NCBI RefSeq assembly: GCF_014656375.1
Contig: NZ_BNCH01000002.1
Span: forward strand, 310,001-374,000
DNA from: Aliiroseovarius zhejiangensis
GTDB lineage: Bacteria > Pseudomonadota > Alphaproteobacteria > Rhodobacterales > Rhodobacteraceae
DNA: 64,000 nt
Direction: 5' to 3'
Every line of letters begins with the position of its first letter. Position 1 is the first letter of the stretch. The translations under genes and the position numbers were made by a program. The notes under the pieces were generated by a model, which saw nothing but the letters and a program-made list of their open reading frames with translations, had not been told where the DNA came from and ran no database searches. Of this stretch, positions 53,596-62,443 are shown piece by piece.

Positions 53596-54939
53596 TCACG
53601 CGGTCAGCACGAACAACCCCGCGCCAAGGGTCGCCATGATCGCCAGTGTCAGCGGCAGCGAGACGCGCAGGGCAAGCAATAGCAGAGCGGCGGTGCCAGC
53701 CAGGCCCAGGGCGGTCGCATTCAGGCTGCCCGGCTCAGGCAGGGTGGGGGCGAACACATTGTCCGCGCGCGTCACATGATCGAAAAAGACATGCAAGGCA
53801 AACCACAGAGACAAGTTGGCGATGACGCCGACAACCGCAGCGGTGATGGCGTCCAGCGCCGCGGTCAGCCGGGGTCGGGTGGTCAGCCAGTCCAGATGGG
53901 GGGCCGCGACGAAGATCCACAGGAAACAGGGGATGAAGGTGACCCAAAGTGTCATCGCCGCCGCCAACAGTGCAAGAACCGGGCCGGACAGGCCATGACC
54001 GGCCATATAGCCCACGAACTCCGTCACCAGAATCAGCGGGCCGGGCGTGGTTTCGGCCAGCCCAAGCCCTTCCATCATCTGCGCGGGGCTCAGCCAGCCA
54101 TGGGTGGTCACGGCCTCTTGCGCCATATAGGCCAGCACCGCGTAGGCACCGCCAAAGCTGACCACGGCGAGTTTCGAGAAGAACAGCCCGATAGCGGTCA
54201 GGCTGTCCGCGCCAAATCCGTGTGCCAGCAAAAGGGGGGCAAACCACAACGCCAGCCAGAGGGCTGCTTGTTTCAGTGTGCGACCCAACGTCGTCGGCTG
54301 TGCCGGTCTTGGCGTGGCGGGCAGTTGGCCCGTAGATCCGCCCGCGAAACCAATCCCGATCGCGCCGGCAACCAGGATCACCAGCGGAAACGGCGCGTCG
54401 AAGGCATAGAGCGCGATGAACGACGCCATCGCGATGGTCCCGTGTGACCAGTGGCGCAGGGTTTTGCGGGCCAGTCTGAACAGAGCTTGCAAGACCACGA
54501 TCACCACCGTGGCCTTGACGCCCAGAAACAGGGCTTCGGCCAAGGGCAGTTGCCCCCAACGGGCATATGCCGCCGCCAAGACCAGCATGACCAACGCGCC
54601 CGGCAAGACGAACAGCAACCCCGCGATCAACCCGCCCGGCACTCCGCGCAGCCGCCACCCGGCATAGGTGCACAACTGCATGGCCTCCGGGCCGGGCAGC
54701 AACATGCAGAAGGACAGGGCATTCAGGAACTGCCGCTCGGTCAGCCACGGGCGGTCCTGCACAAGTTCGCGGTGCATCACCGCGATTTGCGCCGCCGGAC
54801 CACCGAAGGACATCAATCCGATACGTGCAAAGATGCGGGTGAGCTCGGGCAGGCCGGGCGACATATGCGGTTCGGGAGGAGGAGACACGGGTGGTGGAGG
54901 CGAGGGTGGAGGAGGGGACAAGGGCGGGCAAGGCGGCAT
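53596..54939 (-). CDS. chrA: Chromate/sulfonate transporter family protein ChrA
   Basis: A long-chain (two-domain) CHR-family transporter of about 447 residues and about ten membrane helices. Domain one has RIGLMSFGGPAAQIAVMHRELVQDRPWLTERQFLNALSFCMLLPGPEAMQLCTYAGWRL; domain two repeats it as KLAVVSFGGAYAVLAYMAQEAV...GLAETTPGPLILVTEFVGYMA. Members export chromate. The start is uncertain: ATG at 54939 gives a proline-rich N-terminus (PPCPPLSPPPPSPPPPVSPP), ATG at 54864 starts just before the conserved part. No chrB regulator seen. Confidence 0.9.
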   Translation of the reverse strand: MPPCPPLSPPPPSPPPPVSPPPEPHMSPGLPELTRIFARIGLMSFGGPAAQIAVMHRELVQDRPWLTERQFLNALSFCMLLPGPEAMQLCTYAGWRLRGVPGGLIAGLLFVLPGALVMLVLAAAYARWGQLPLAEALFLGVKATVVIVVLQALFRLARKTLRHWSHGTIAMASFIALYAFDAPFPLVILVAGAIGIGFAGGSTGQLPATPRPAQPTTLGRTLKQAALWLALWFAPLLLAHGFGADSLTAIGLFFSKLAVVSFGGAYAVLAYMAQEAVTTHGWLSPAQMMEGLGLAETTPGPLILVTEFVGYMAGHGLSGPVLALLAAAMTLWVTFIPCFLWIFVAAPHLDWLTTRPRLTAALDAITAAVVGVIANLSLWFALHVFFDHVTRADNVFAPTLPEPGSLNATALGLAGTAALLLLALRVSLPLTLAIMATLGAGLFVLTA

Positions 54940-55162
54940 GACCGGATAGGGCCCTGATCCGCACCCATTGGCAAGGGAAAACCGCCCGGTGCCATACGCG
55001 ACCAGAGGGGAACACCAAGGCAACGCAGCCCTGCATGCCCAAGGCCTTGAAGGTGACCACCCGGACCACATCCAAGCCCGGCGGCACCACCCGCGCAGTT
55101 ATCTGCCCACGATACGGGCGCACAGGCGCGTCACCCTTCGCTGGTGTGGGTCAGGCGCAGCG

Positions 55163-55588
55163 TCAGGCTGCGATCCCTTCGCCTGACAGGCACAGGGCCA
55201 GGCTGTCCGGCGGCAGATATCCCAACTGTTCGAAAAAGGTCAGAAAGTCGATCTGGTTATAGGCTTCGACAATCTTGCCATCCGACATACGCGCCATGAT
55301 CTGGCCGGTGGTCTGCACAGGCTTCTGGTCCGCCAGCGTCACCGCTAGGACGGTGAAGGTCGCCCAGACCCAGTCGCCCAGCTCAACCTCGCGATCAAAA
55401 CGGACTTCGCTGATTTCGACCTGTGCCAGAACGGCGGCACCCAGGGCATGAAAATCTTCGGGCCCGACACCGAAATCCATCACCCCCTGCGCTTCGAAGT
55501 CGGGGGCAAAGAAACGCCCGATTGCATCCAGATCCTGCTGTACCCAGACACGGTCATACCATTGTTTCAGAAGCTCCAGATGGGCCAC
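55163..55588 (-). CDS. SnoaL/NTF2-like protein
   Basis: A 141-residue protein with the alpha+beta barrel pattern of the SnoaL-like branch (LELLKQWYDRVWVQQDLDAIGRFFAPDFEAQG ... VEISEVRFDREVELGDWVWATFTVLAVTL ... QIMARMSDGKIVEAYNQIDFLTFFEQLGYLP). Family members are polyketide cyclases, isomerases or uncharacterised ligand binders. The reaction is unknown. Confidence 0.82.
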   Translation of the reverse strand: MAHLELLKQWYDRVWVQQDLDAIGRFFAPDFEAQGVMDFGVGPEDFHALGAAVLAQVEISEVRFDREVELGDWVWATFTVLAVTLADQKPVQTTGQIMARMSDGKIVEAYNQIDFLTFFEQLGYLPPDSLALCLSGEGIAA

Positions 55589-55737
55589 GTGCTGTTCCTT
55601 CCAAGTTCATGTGTTTCGGTTTTCAGACCTCCGAATCTAGGCCAAAAGCATTAAGGAGGTGTAACCGGCAATCCGGGCAACCCGGTCAGGCTGGACATGG
55701 GTCAGGCTTGGCGCATGTCTGGGGTACCTGGGGGAAG

Positions 55738-56055
55738 GTGCAGGCTTCTGTTGCCAGGTGCCTGCGAACCCCGCCTTACGCTGCTAGGCCTAAGGACTTA
55801 GGTTTCGGCGACCCGAACTGCTTACGCAGCCAGAGCCATTGCCGGAGCTTTGTTGTCGTTTGCAACTAGCTTAAGTGAACCGATAACGGTGGTATCTCAC
55901 CGAGACAAAGCAAACCCCTTTAGACGTCCGTCGATCCTGTTTCGCCCCCAGAATGCCCAAACGAAGCATATTGGTGGAGGCGCCGGGTACCGCCCCCGGG
56001 TCCGATCCGCTTATTACGAGCGCGTTTATGTCCATAGTCCCGAAGGACAGATCAT
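55738..56055 (-). ncRNA. ssrA: tmRNA, circularly permuted two-piece gene
   Basis: On the minus strand the acceptor piece comes first, ending in CGCCTCC-A-CCA (3' end at 55972), with T-arm CCGGG/CCCGG. A short spacer follows, then the coding piece from 55949 (GGGGGCGAAACAGGATCGACG-like 5' end) whose first seven bases pair with the acceptor end, including the G3-U70 alanine identity pair. The tag frame at 55863-55825 reads ANDNKAPAMALAA and stops with TAA (55824-55822). A helix GCAGGC/GCCTGC near 55740-55765 closes the coding piece. The 5' limit (about 56055) and 3' limit are estimates. It rescues stalled ribosomes with SmpB. Confidence 0.95.
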
Positions 56056-56152
56056 ATGTAAGGGCTTGGAGAGGGATTGAAAAGGGGGGGCTGTACAGTA
56101 TGCTCGCCCTAAGTAGCTGAAGATTTTCAACCAGCACATTAAGAGAGATACG

Positions 56153-56971
56153 TTGCCCGCTTTTATTCGACTACTTTGCGACAGAGTGGCGCTGCTTTTT
56201 GCGCTCTGGATACCTTACATTGCCGCCGGGTTCGTCTTCTCAGCTCTCTTTGTTTGGCTCAGTAGCCACGTAAACCCCGACCCCTGGGTGTTGCCCGCGA
56301 TGCAGTTTGCCACCGCGTTGTGGACTATTGTCAAACTTGTACTGTTGGTTCTGTTGATCATTGCTTACTGGCGCGCACTGTTTCTGGGTGAAGAACCACG
56401 ACTAAAGGGACTGCGCGTAATTCCAAAGGTGTTTCTTGCTGTTTTTTGGCGCGTGTTGCTCATCGCAACGATCGCTACATTCTTTGCGCAGGCGACCTAC
56501 TATCTGAGCTTTCGCATGATCCAACAGACACTACAGAATGTGCTCAGCGGATCTCAGTATTTGATTTACTATTCCGGCGTTAGCTTTGTGATCTATTCGG
56601 TTGGCACCTATCTACTGTCACGTGTTTGTTTGGGGATTGTCTCGATATCAATTGGGCGATCAACGCTTTCGGTCTTAGCTTCGTGGGAAGGGACACGCTC
56701 GTTTCGACGTGATATCGTGATCTTGTCTATTCAACTCGGCGCTGTGGTGTCTTTGCTTTACGCAGGAAATGCGACCTTCCAAACGAGCTTAGCGCAACTA
56801 GCGCACGGTCATATGCCTGTTTTCGCGATCAATATGGCTTCGAGTGTTTCCTCGGTTCTCGCCTCACTTGTTGTTATTTGGTTTTTGGCCTCTGCGATGG
56901 CCATCGCGTATTCTCGGTCTGTTGAGATTCCGACGAAAACCATTGAAAATGTTGATGCTGTGAAAAGATAA
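56153..56971 (+). CDS. Multi-spanning membrane protein of atypical composition
   Basis: A 272-residue hydrophobic protein starting with TTG, preceded by AAGAGAGA. About six helices (VALLFALWIPYIAAGFVFSALFVWL, LWTIVKLVLLVLLIIAYW, FLAVFWRVLLIATIATFFAQ, VSFVIYSVGTYLLS, IVILSIQLGAVVSLLY, VLASLVVIWFLASAMAIAY). No family recognised. The sequence is lower in GC and uses A/T-ending codons far more than its neighbours, and it begins about 100 bases from the 5' end of ssrA, a classic integration site. Recent acquisition is inferred. Confidence 0.7.
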   Translation: MPAFIRLLCDRVALLFALWIPYIAAGFVFSALFVWLSSHVNPDPWVLPAMQFATALWTIVKLVLLVLLIIAYWRALFLGEEPRLKGLRVIPKVFLAVFWRVLLIATIATFFAQATYYLSFRMIQQTLQNVLSGSQYLIYYSGVSFVIYSVGTYLLSRVCLGIVSISIGRSTLSVLASWEGTRSFRRDIVILSIQLGAVVSLLYAGNATFQTSLAQLAHGHMPVFAINMASSVSSVLASLVVIWFLASAMAIAYSRSVEIPTKTIENVDAVKR

Positions 56972-56978
56972 ACTAACG

Positions 56979-57698
56979 TCACCGCGTCGACATGCGACTT
57001 TGCCCCAACTCAACCGTATACTCAGCCAGCTCGGACAAGATGAGGTCCGCCCGCGACCCATCCGCCCCCTCAATCGCATCCGCCAGCCGTGTATGCAGTG
57101 CCACGATCCGGTCCCGATCCCGCTGCGTGTAGGTGATCATGTTCATCAGGGGCTGCATGGCTTCAACGGCGCCCGCCAGTTGATAGGACAGCACCGGATT
57201 GCCCGCCCCATCCACCAGTGCGCGGTGAAACGCCACGTCCGAGGCACAGAACGCCTCGTCGGTCAGGCCGGGCTGCGATTGGCGGTGGATCTCGGCGCGC
57301 ATGGTGGCCACGTGGTCGGGGGTGCGGCGCCGGGCGGACAGGGGCGCGCAGGCCCGTTCCAGCGCATAGCGCGCCTCGCACGCCGTCTCAAAGTCCACGC
57401 TGTTCATCGACAGAAGCAGGGTCGAGGTGGTGATCTGCTGGCCATATGCCTCTTCAAACGACATCCGGTTCACGAAGGCCCCGCCAGACGCGCCGCGCTG
57501 GGTGCGAATGAGGTTCTGGGCGGCCAACCGCTTTAACGCTTCGCGCACGGTCGAGCGCCCGACGCTGAATTTGTCGCACAGCTCGGCCTCGGACGGCAGG
57601 CGTTGATCGACGATCAAATCACCCTCGATGATAGCGTCACGAATGGCCTCGGCGATCTGCTTTGACAGGTCCTGATTGTCGTCCAGATCGGTTTTCAC
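56979..57698 (-). CDS. FadR/GntR-family (FCD) transcriptional regulator
   Basis: A 239-residue regulator: winged helix (IAEAIRDAIIEGDLIVDQRLPSEAELCDKFSVGRSTVREALKRLAAQNLIRTQRGASGGAFV), then an all-helical FCD ligand domain (FETACEARYALERACAPLSA ... FHRALVDGAGNPVLSYQLAG) with metal-binding histidines. Divergent from the DUF2182-DUF1326 genes with two FadR-type palindromes in the shared promoter, so it is the probable controller of that unit and of itself. Effector unknown. Confidence 0.92.
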   Translation of the reverse strand: MKTDLDDNQDLSKQIAEAIRDAIIEGDLIVDQRLPSEAELCDKFSVGRSTVREALKRLAAQNLIRTQRGASGGAFVNRMSFEEAYGQQITTSTLLLSMNSVDFETACEARYALERACAPLSARRRTPDHVATMRAEIHRQSQPGLTDEAFCASDVAFHRALVDGAGNPVLSYQLAGAVEAMQPLMNMITYTQRDRDRIVALHTRLADAIEGADGSRADLILSELAEYTVELGQSRMSTR

Positions 57699-57713
57699 GC
57701 AGCGTCACTCCTT

Positions 57714-57728
57714 AATTGTCTGACAATT
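57714..57728. promoter_or_regulatory. FadR-type operator 1
   Basis: Perfect palindrome AATTGTC-T-GACAATT, 16 bases before the start of the regulator gene. TTGTC-N-GACAA is a typical operator shape for FCD-subfamily GntR proteins. Confidence 0.75.
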
Positions 57729-57743
57729 GCTTGCCCTGTGGTC

Positions 57744-57758
57744 AATTGTCAGACATTA
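57744..57758. promoter_or_regulatory. FadR-type operator 2
   Basis: AATTGTC-A-GACATTA repeats the first operator with two mismatches in symmetry. Its centre is 30 bases from the first, three helical turns, so two dimers would bind the same face. It lies 29 bases before the DUF2182 start. Confidence 0.7.
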
Positions 57759-57786
57759 TCATTCCGACTCGAAAGATGGGGGAACC

Positions 57787-58566
57787 ATGTCCGTTTCGTC
57801 AAGGATAAGAACCATGCAGGCGCCGCATTGGCTGGCGCTGTTCGGGCTGATCCTTGTGGGCTGGGGGCTGCTCTATGCGATGGCGCTGCCACCCGACGCG
57901 TTGGAGCTGTCACGTATCTATGGTGCCGACTTCTGGCGGTCAATTTGCATCGTGGCGCCGGATCAGGCCGGGTTTGCCGGGCTTTTTGCAATGTGGGCGG
58001 TGATGTCTGCCGCGATGATGGCCCCGACGGCGTTGCCCAGCTTTGCGACCTATGACGATCTGATCGCCTCAGGCGCAGGAACACGGCAGGGATTTGTGCA
58101 ATTGGTCGCAGGCTATCTGGCGGTCTGGCTGGGCTTTGCCGCCATTGCGGCGGTCGGGCAGTTGCTGCTGTTTCGCGCAGGGCTTCTGTCGCCGCTGGGC
58201 CAGAGCGTATCGCCGTGGCTGACGGGGGGATTACTGATCGGGGCGGGGGTGTATCAATTCTCGTCGCTGAAGGACGCCTGCCTGTCCAAATGCCGCCAGC
58301 CGATGACCTTCTTCATGCAATACTGGCGTGCGACCCGTTGGAACGCCGCCGCGCTGGGCGTGCGCCTGGGGGCACTTTGTCTGGGCTGTTGCTGGGCGCT
58401 GATGCTGTTGGGCTTCGTGGGTGGTGTGATGAACCTGGCCTTCATGGGGCTGGCCACCCTGATCATGATTTTTGAAAAACTGCCCGATCTGGGCCGCTAT
58501 CTGACCCGCCCCCTGGGATGGGCGCTGATCGCGGGCGGGATCTGGGCCTTGTTCCCGGGAGGTTGA
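57787..58566 (+). CDS. DUF2182 family membrane protein
   Basis: A 259-residue protein with about seven helices and the motif FAMWAVMSAAMMAPTALP near 75-92, typical of DUF2182. Further CLSKCRQPMTFFMQYWR and LGALCLGCCWALMLLGFVGGVMNLAFMGLATL with conserved cysteines and methionines suggest metal handling. GGGGGAA precedes the ATG. Followed two bases later by the DUF1326 gene; the two families often occur together. Function unknown. Confidence 0.87.
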   Translation: MSVSSRIRTMQAPHWLALFGLILVGWGLLYAMALPPDALELSRIYGADFWRSICIVAPDQAGFAGLFAMWAVMSAAMMAPTALPSFATYDDLIASGAGTRQGFVQLVAGYLAVWLGFAAIAAVGQLLLFRAGLLSPLGQSVSPWLTGGLLIGAGVYQFSSLKDACLSKCRQPMTFFMQYWRATRWNAAALGVRLGALCLGCCWALMLLGFVGGVMNLAFMGLATLIMIFEKLPDLGRYLTRPLGWALIAGGIWALFPGG

Positions 58567-58567
58567 T

Positions 58568-59203
58568 ATGGACGGAACGCAAGTTGGACAAGTGGAATGG
58601 ACCATCAAGGGAGAGCTGATTCTGAACTGCAACTGCACGGTCTTCTGCCCCTGTGTGGTCAGCCTTGGCAAGCACCCGCCCACGGAAGGGCACTGCCAGA
58701 CATGGGGCGGGGTGCGGATCGACAGTGGGCAATATGGAGACATCGACCTGTCTGGCCTGAACCTTGGCCTGATGATCGAGATCCCCGGCAATATGGGGCG
58801 CGGGAACTGGAAAGTGGCGCTGTTCGTCGATGATCGCGCCAGTGACGACGCCTATGAGGCGTTGGTGACGATCTTTTCCGGGGCGGCCAAGGGCACAACA
58901 GGTCTGTTCCAGATGCTGGTGGGCGAGTTTCTGGGCGCCGAACGCCAGCCTGTCACCTATGAGACCGAAGGCAAAACCCGCCACATCACCGTGGGGCGCA
59001 AGATTGCCGGCGTGGTGCATCCCGTGGACGGGGCCAACCCGGACGAGGATATCGTGATCCGCAACACGCAATACTGGATGGGGCCGGACATCACCGTCGC
59101 CACCGCCACCAAGGGCAAGCTGCGCGCGCATGGACGGGTCTGGGATTTCGACGGGCGATCCGCCGAGATCTGCCAGATCGACTGGAAAGGCCCGGGGCGC
59201 TGA
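58568..59203 (+). CDS. DUF1326 family protein
   Basis: A 211-residue soluble protein. The N-terminal segment LILNCNCTVFCPCVVSLGKHPPTEGHCQTWGG has Cys-x-Cys...Cys-x-Cys and histidines suggesting a metal site; the rest is a beta-rich domain. DUF1326 is uncharacterised, but the pairing with DUF2182 is recurrent. GGAGG ends the preceding gene, giving tight coupling. Confidence 0.88.
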   Translation: MDGTQVGQVEWTIKGELILNCNCTVFCPCVVSLGKHPPTEGHCQTWGGVRIDSGQYGDIDLSGLNLGLMIEIPGNMGRGNWKVALFVDDRASDDAYEALVTIFSGAAKGTTGLFQMLVGEFLGAERQPVTYETEGKTRHITVGRKIAGVVHPVDGANPDEDIVIRNTQYWMGPDITVATATKGKLRAHGRVWDFDGRSAEICQIDWKGPGR

Positions 59204-59225
59204 ACTCTGCTGAAGGAGAGAGATT

Positions 59226-60218
59226 ATGTTCAAAGCACTTGTGATGGAGCAGGACGAGGCGGGGCTGGCCCAAGCCTCTCTCAAAGAGATATCCGAGGAT
59301 CAGTTGCCCGACGGCAATGTGACCGTCGCGGTCGAATATTCCACCGTGAACTACAAGGACGGATTGTGCCTGTCGCCCAAGGGCGGGGGGCTGGTGCGTC
59401 ATTATCCCCATGTGCCGGGCATCGACTATGCAGGCACCGTGGAAGCGTCGGATGACGACCGATACAAGCCCGGCGACAAGGTGGTTCTGACCGGCTGGCG
59501 CGTGGGCGAGGTCACATGGGGCGGCTATGCCCAGAAGGCGCGCATTGACGCGGACAAGCTGGTGCCGCTGCCCGACGGTCTGACCACCCGGCAGGCGATG
59601 GCTGTGGGGACGGCGGGGTTTACCGCAATGCTCGCCGTGATGGCGCTGGAAGATCACGGGATGAAACCGGGGCAGGGGCCGGTCCTTGTCACCGGCGCAG
59701 CCGGCGGCGTGGGATCGGTCGCCACCGCGATCCTTGCCAATCTTGGCTATGACGTGGCCGCCGTCACTGGGCGACCCGATCAGGCGGCGTATCTGAAGGG
59801 GCTCGGGGCGTCGTCCATCGTGCCGCGTGAAGAGCTGAACGAGACCACCAAGCGCCCACTTGAGGCCGAGACCTGGGCGGGCTGTGTGGATGCCGTGGGC
59901 GGCGACATGCTAGCCCGCGTGCTGGGGCAGATGAAATATGGCGCCAGTGTCGCCGCCGTGGGGCTTGCCGGGGGGGCAGCCTTGCCCGCGACGGTCATTC
60001 CGTTCCTGCTGCGCGGGGTGAACCTTTTGGGGATCGACAGTGTCATGCAGCCTTATGACAACCGTCTGCGAGCGTGGCAGCGTATTGCCAGGGACCTGCC
60101 GATGGACAAGCTTGAGGCCATGATAAACCCCGCGACTTTGGAAGACCTTCCCGCTCTGGGCGCTGATATCCTGAAAGGGCAGGTCAAGGGGCGCGTTGTT
60201 GTGGACGTGAACGGCTGA
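59226..60218 (+). CDS. acuI: Acrylyl-CoA reductase (AcuI/YhdH family MDR)
   Basis: A 330-residue zinc-free medium-chain reductase. VEYSTVNYKDGLCLSPKGGGLVRHYPHVPGIDYAGTV and GWRVGEVTWGGYAQKARI are typical of AcuI; the cofactor site is VLVTGAAGGVGSVATAILANLGYDVAAVTGR. AcuI reduces toxic acryloyl-CoA to propionyl-CoA with NADPH, which in marine Rhodobacteraceae follows DMSP or 3-hydroxypropionate use. AAGGAGAGAG precedes it; only 22 bases from the DUF1326 gene, so it may share its transcript. No dmd genes in the window. Confidence 0.9.
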   Translation: MFKALVMEQDEAGLAQASLKEISEDQLPDGNVTVAVEYSTVNYKDGLCLSPKGGGLVRHYPHVPGIDYAGTVEASDDDRYKPGDKVVLTGWRVGEVTWGGYAQKARIDADKLVPLPDGLTTRQAMAVGTAGFTAMLAVMALEDHGMKPGQGPVLVTGAAGGVGSVATAILANLGYDVAAVTGRPDQAAYLKGLGASSIVPREELNETTKRPLEAETWAGCVDAVGGDMLARVLGQMKYGASVAAVGLAGGAALPATVIPFLLRGVNLLGIDSVMQPYDNRLRAWQRIARDLPMDKLEAMINPATLEDLPALGADILKGQVKGRVVVDVNG

Positions 60219-60387
60219 TCGTTCACGCCCCGGTATGAGACGGTTCGTCGCGGCGCGAATTGACGCATTCCTTGTCTTGAATATATCGCGTAGCCCTTGC
60301 GGCGGGGCATGTCGCCCCGCCCGCTGACGCGTGGATGGCAATCCCTCTGCCGTGTGCGGGCTCACCCGTTATTCAAGGACAGATCAC

Positions 60388-60837
60388 ATGACCAAGTTTT
60401 CGCTCAAGACGACCCTGACCGCCGCCGCAATCGGGCTGGCCGGGCTGGCCGGCACCGCCCATGCGGATGACGACGATACCCTTGTCACCATCCTGACCGC
60501 GCCTGAAGCACAGACCCAGATGATGGCGATGGTGCTGACGATGAAATCCGCCGAACAAGGTGCTGCGCCGCATGTGATGTTGTGCGGACCCGCCGCCGAT
60601 CTGGCGCTGAAAGACGCCCCCGAAAGCGCGACCGCCCCGCAAAAGCCGCTGGGCGTTGGACCGCAGCAGTTGATGCAGAAAATCATGGGGATGCCGGGCG
60701 CAAAGGTCGAGGTCTGCGCGATCTATCTGCCTAACAAAGGGGCCGAAAAAGACGTGCTGCTGGACGGCGTGAGCGTTGCCGCGCCAGATGCGATGGCAGC
60801 CGCGATGCTGGACGCCGACACGTTGATGAGCCTTTAA
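60388..60837 (+). CDS. Exported DsrE/F-like protein
   Basis: A 149-residue exported protein: signal peptide (MTKFSLKTTLTAAAIGLAGLAGTAHA), then TLVTILTAPEAQTQMMAMVLTMKSAEQGAAPHVMLCGPAADLAL, which looks like a DsrE/DsrF-type fold, with two cysteines (MLCGP, EVCAIYL). DsrE-type proteins handle sulfane sulfur, but no activity can be assigned to this periplasmic form. The start at 60388 follows AGGACAG. Confidence 0.75.
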   Translation: MTKFSLKTTLTAAAIGLAGLAGTAHADDDDTLVTILTAPEAQTQMMAMVLTMKSAEQGAAPHVMLCGPAADLALKDAPESATAPQKPLGVGPQQLMQKIMGMPGAKVEVCAIYLPNKGAEKDVLLDGVSVAAPDAMAAAMLDADTLMSL

Positions 60838-61033
60838 GCTCACGTCACACAGCCATTGGGGCAGGGCATCACCTTGCCCCTCTGCGCCCTGGCGCCCCGG
60901 TGTCGTGCGAAGCCGCGACGCTTGACCCGTTCTCATATGGCAGATAGCCAGAAAGCGTCCGGGGCGACCGCGCGCCTGCAAGCGCGCCCTGTTCCGTCAG
61001 GAACCCCACCAGATCTGATGCGAAGGAGCCGCC

Positions 61034-62260
61034 ATGAGCGAGTTGGACATCACTTGGGTGCGCGCCCAGTTTCCGGCTTTCTCGGAGCCGACGCTGCAAG
61101 GGCTGGCGTTCTTTGAAAATGCTGGCGGGTCGTATACCTGCAAGCCGGTGATCGACCGGCTGACCCGGTATTACCACCAGCGCAAAGTGCAGCCCTACGG
61201 CCCCTATGACGCCTCGCGTCTGGCAGGGGACGAGATGGACGAGGCCCGGACACGTCTGGCCGCTATGATGGGGGTCGATACGGATGAGCTGAGCTTTGGC
61301 CCGTCAACCACGCAAAACACCTATGTGCTGGCGCAGGCGTTTCGCCGGTATCTGCCCGAAGGTTCGGCCATAGTGGTGACCAATCAGGATCATGAAGCGA
61401 ACTCTGGTCCGTGGCGACGGCTTGCGGAGGACGGGGTCGAGGTTCGAGAGTGGCAGATTGACCCCGACACGGGCCATCTGGACCCGACGGCGCTGGACAC
61501 GCTTCTGGACGACGGAAAGGTCAAACTTGTCTGCTTCCCCCATTGCTCGAACGTGGTGGGCGAGGTCAATGACGTCACCGCCATCTGCGCCAAGGCGCGT
61601 GCAGCGGGGGCGTTCACCTGTGTCGATGGCGTCAGCTACGCCCCCCATGGGTTTGTGAATGTCGACGCGTTGGGCGCTGATATCTATCTGTTTTCCGCCT
61701 ACAAGACCTATGGGCCGCATCAGGGGATCATGGTGATCCGCCGTGCGCTGGGCACGGCACTGCCCAATCAGGGGCATTTCTTCAACGGGGACGTGCTCTA
61801 CAAACGATTCACCCCTGCCGGACCCGATCACGCGCAGATCGCGGCGTCCGCCGGGATGGCGGATTACTTCGATGCGATGGCGGCACATCACGGGATAACC
61901 GGCGAAGCGTCGGCGCGGGCGGCCGGGGTGCACGACCTGATGCGCGCGCATGAGGGGCGGCTGTTGCAGCCCTTGCTGGATTATCTGACCTCGAAAAACT
62001 CGGTGCGCTTGCTGGGGCCGTCGCGGGCAGAAGGCCGCGCCCCGACGATCGCGATTGCCACGCAACGCCCGGCGGCCGGGCTGGCCGAACGTCTGGCGCC
62101 GCTGGGGATCATGGCCGGGGGCGGCGACTTCTATGCCGTGCGGGCGCTGACGGCGCTGGGCATCGACCCGGCGCTGGGCGTGCTGAGGGTCAGCTTCACC
62201 CATTATACGTCTGAAAGCGATGTGGCTAAGTTGATGGATGCGCTCGATCGCGTTCTTTGA
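61034..62260 (+). CDS. Cysteine desulfurase-like class V aminotransferase
   Basis: A 408-residue PLP enzyme. Substrate loop FFENAGGSY, QDHEANSGPW, CVDGVSYAPHG and the PLP lysine in FSAYKTYGPHQGIMV are clear. It resembles the subfamily of cysteine-desulfurase-like proteins without a mobile Cys loop near the C-terminus, so persulfide delivery may be absent. Proceeds from AAGGAG. Stand-alone; no iron-sulfur cluster genes next to it. Confidence 0.9.
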   Translation: MSELDITWVRAQFPAFSEPTLQGLAFFENAGGSYTCKPVIDRLTRYYHQRKVQPYGPYDASRLAGDEMDEARTRLAAMMGVDTDELSFGPSTTQNTYVLAQAFRRYLPEGSAIVVTNQDHEANSGPWRRLAEDGVEVREWQIDPDTGHLDPTALDTLLDDGKVKLVCFPHCSNVVGEVNDVTAICAKARAAGAFTCVDGVSYAPHGFVNVDALGADIYLFSAYKTYGPHQGIMVIRRALGTALPNQGHFFNGDVLYKRFTPAGPDHAQIAASAGMADYFDAMAAHHGITGEASARAAGVHDLMRAHEGRLLQPLLDYLTSKNSVRLLGPSRAEGRAPTIAIATQRPAAGLAERLAPLGIMAGGGDFYAVRALTALGIDPALGVLRVSFTHYTSESDVAKLMDALDRVL

Positions 62261-62278
62261 TAGTAACTAATATCAAAG
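62255..62278. repeat. AT-rich palindrome at the end of the aminotransferase gene
   Basis: CTTTGATA-GTAACTAA-TATCAAAG: eight-base arms with an eight-base centre overlapping the stop codon. The shape could serve as a regulator site for the downstream lipid gene or as a weak terminator without T-run. Confidence 0.45.
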
Positions 62279-62443
62279 AGTTGAGCAGAGAACTTAATGT
62301 ATGTAGCGGGCGCCCTCCATCCCCCGTCATAGGTTTTTGCAGTCGCAGCAGGTGTTGTTGCAGCTGCAAAGCAACCATCTTGTCAGCCACGCCCCCTCCG
62401 TCCTAGCCTTGAGCAGGACGGATCGCGAACATTGGGGGGTGAT

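Noticed and set aside
55655-55668. Perfect Shine-Dalgarno-like TAAGGAGGTG
   Set aside because: No start codon and no open frame follows at a usable distance; it lies just beyond the 3' side of ssrA.
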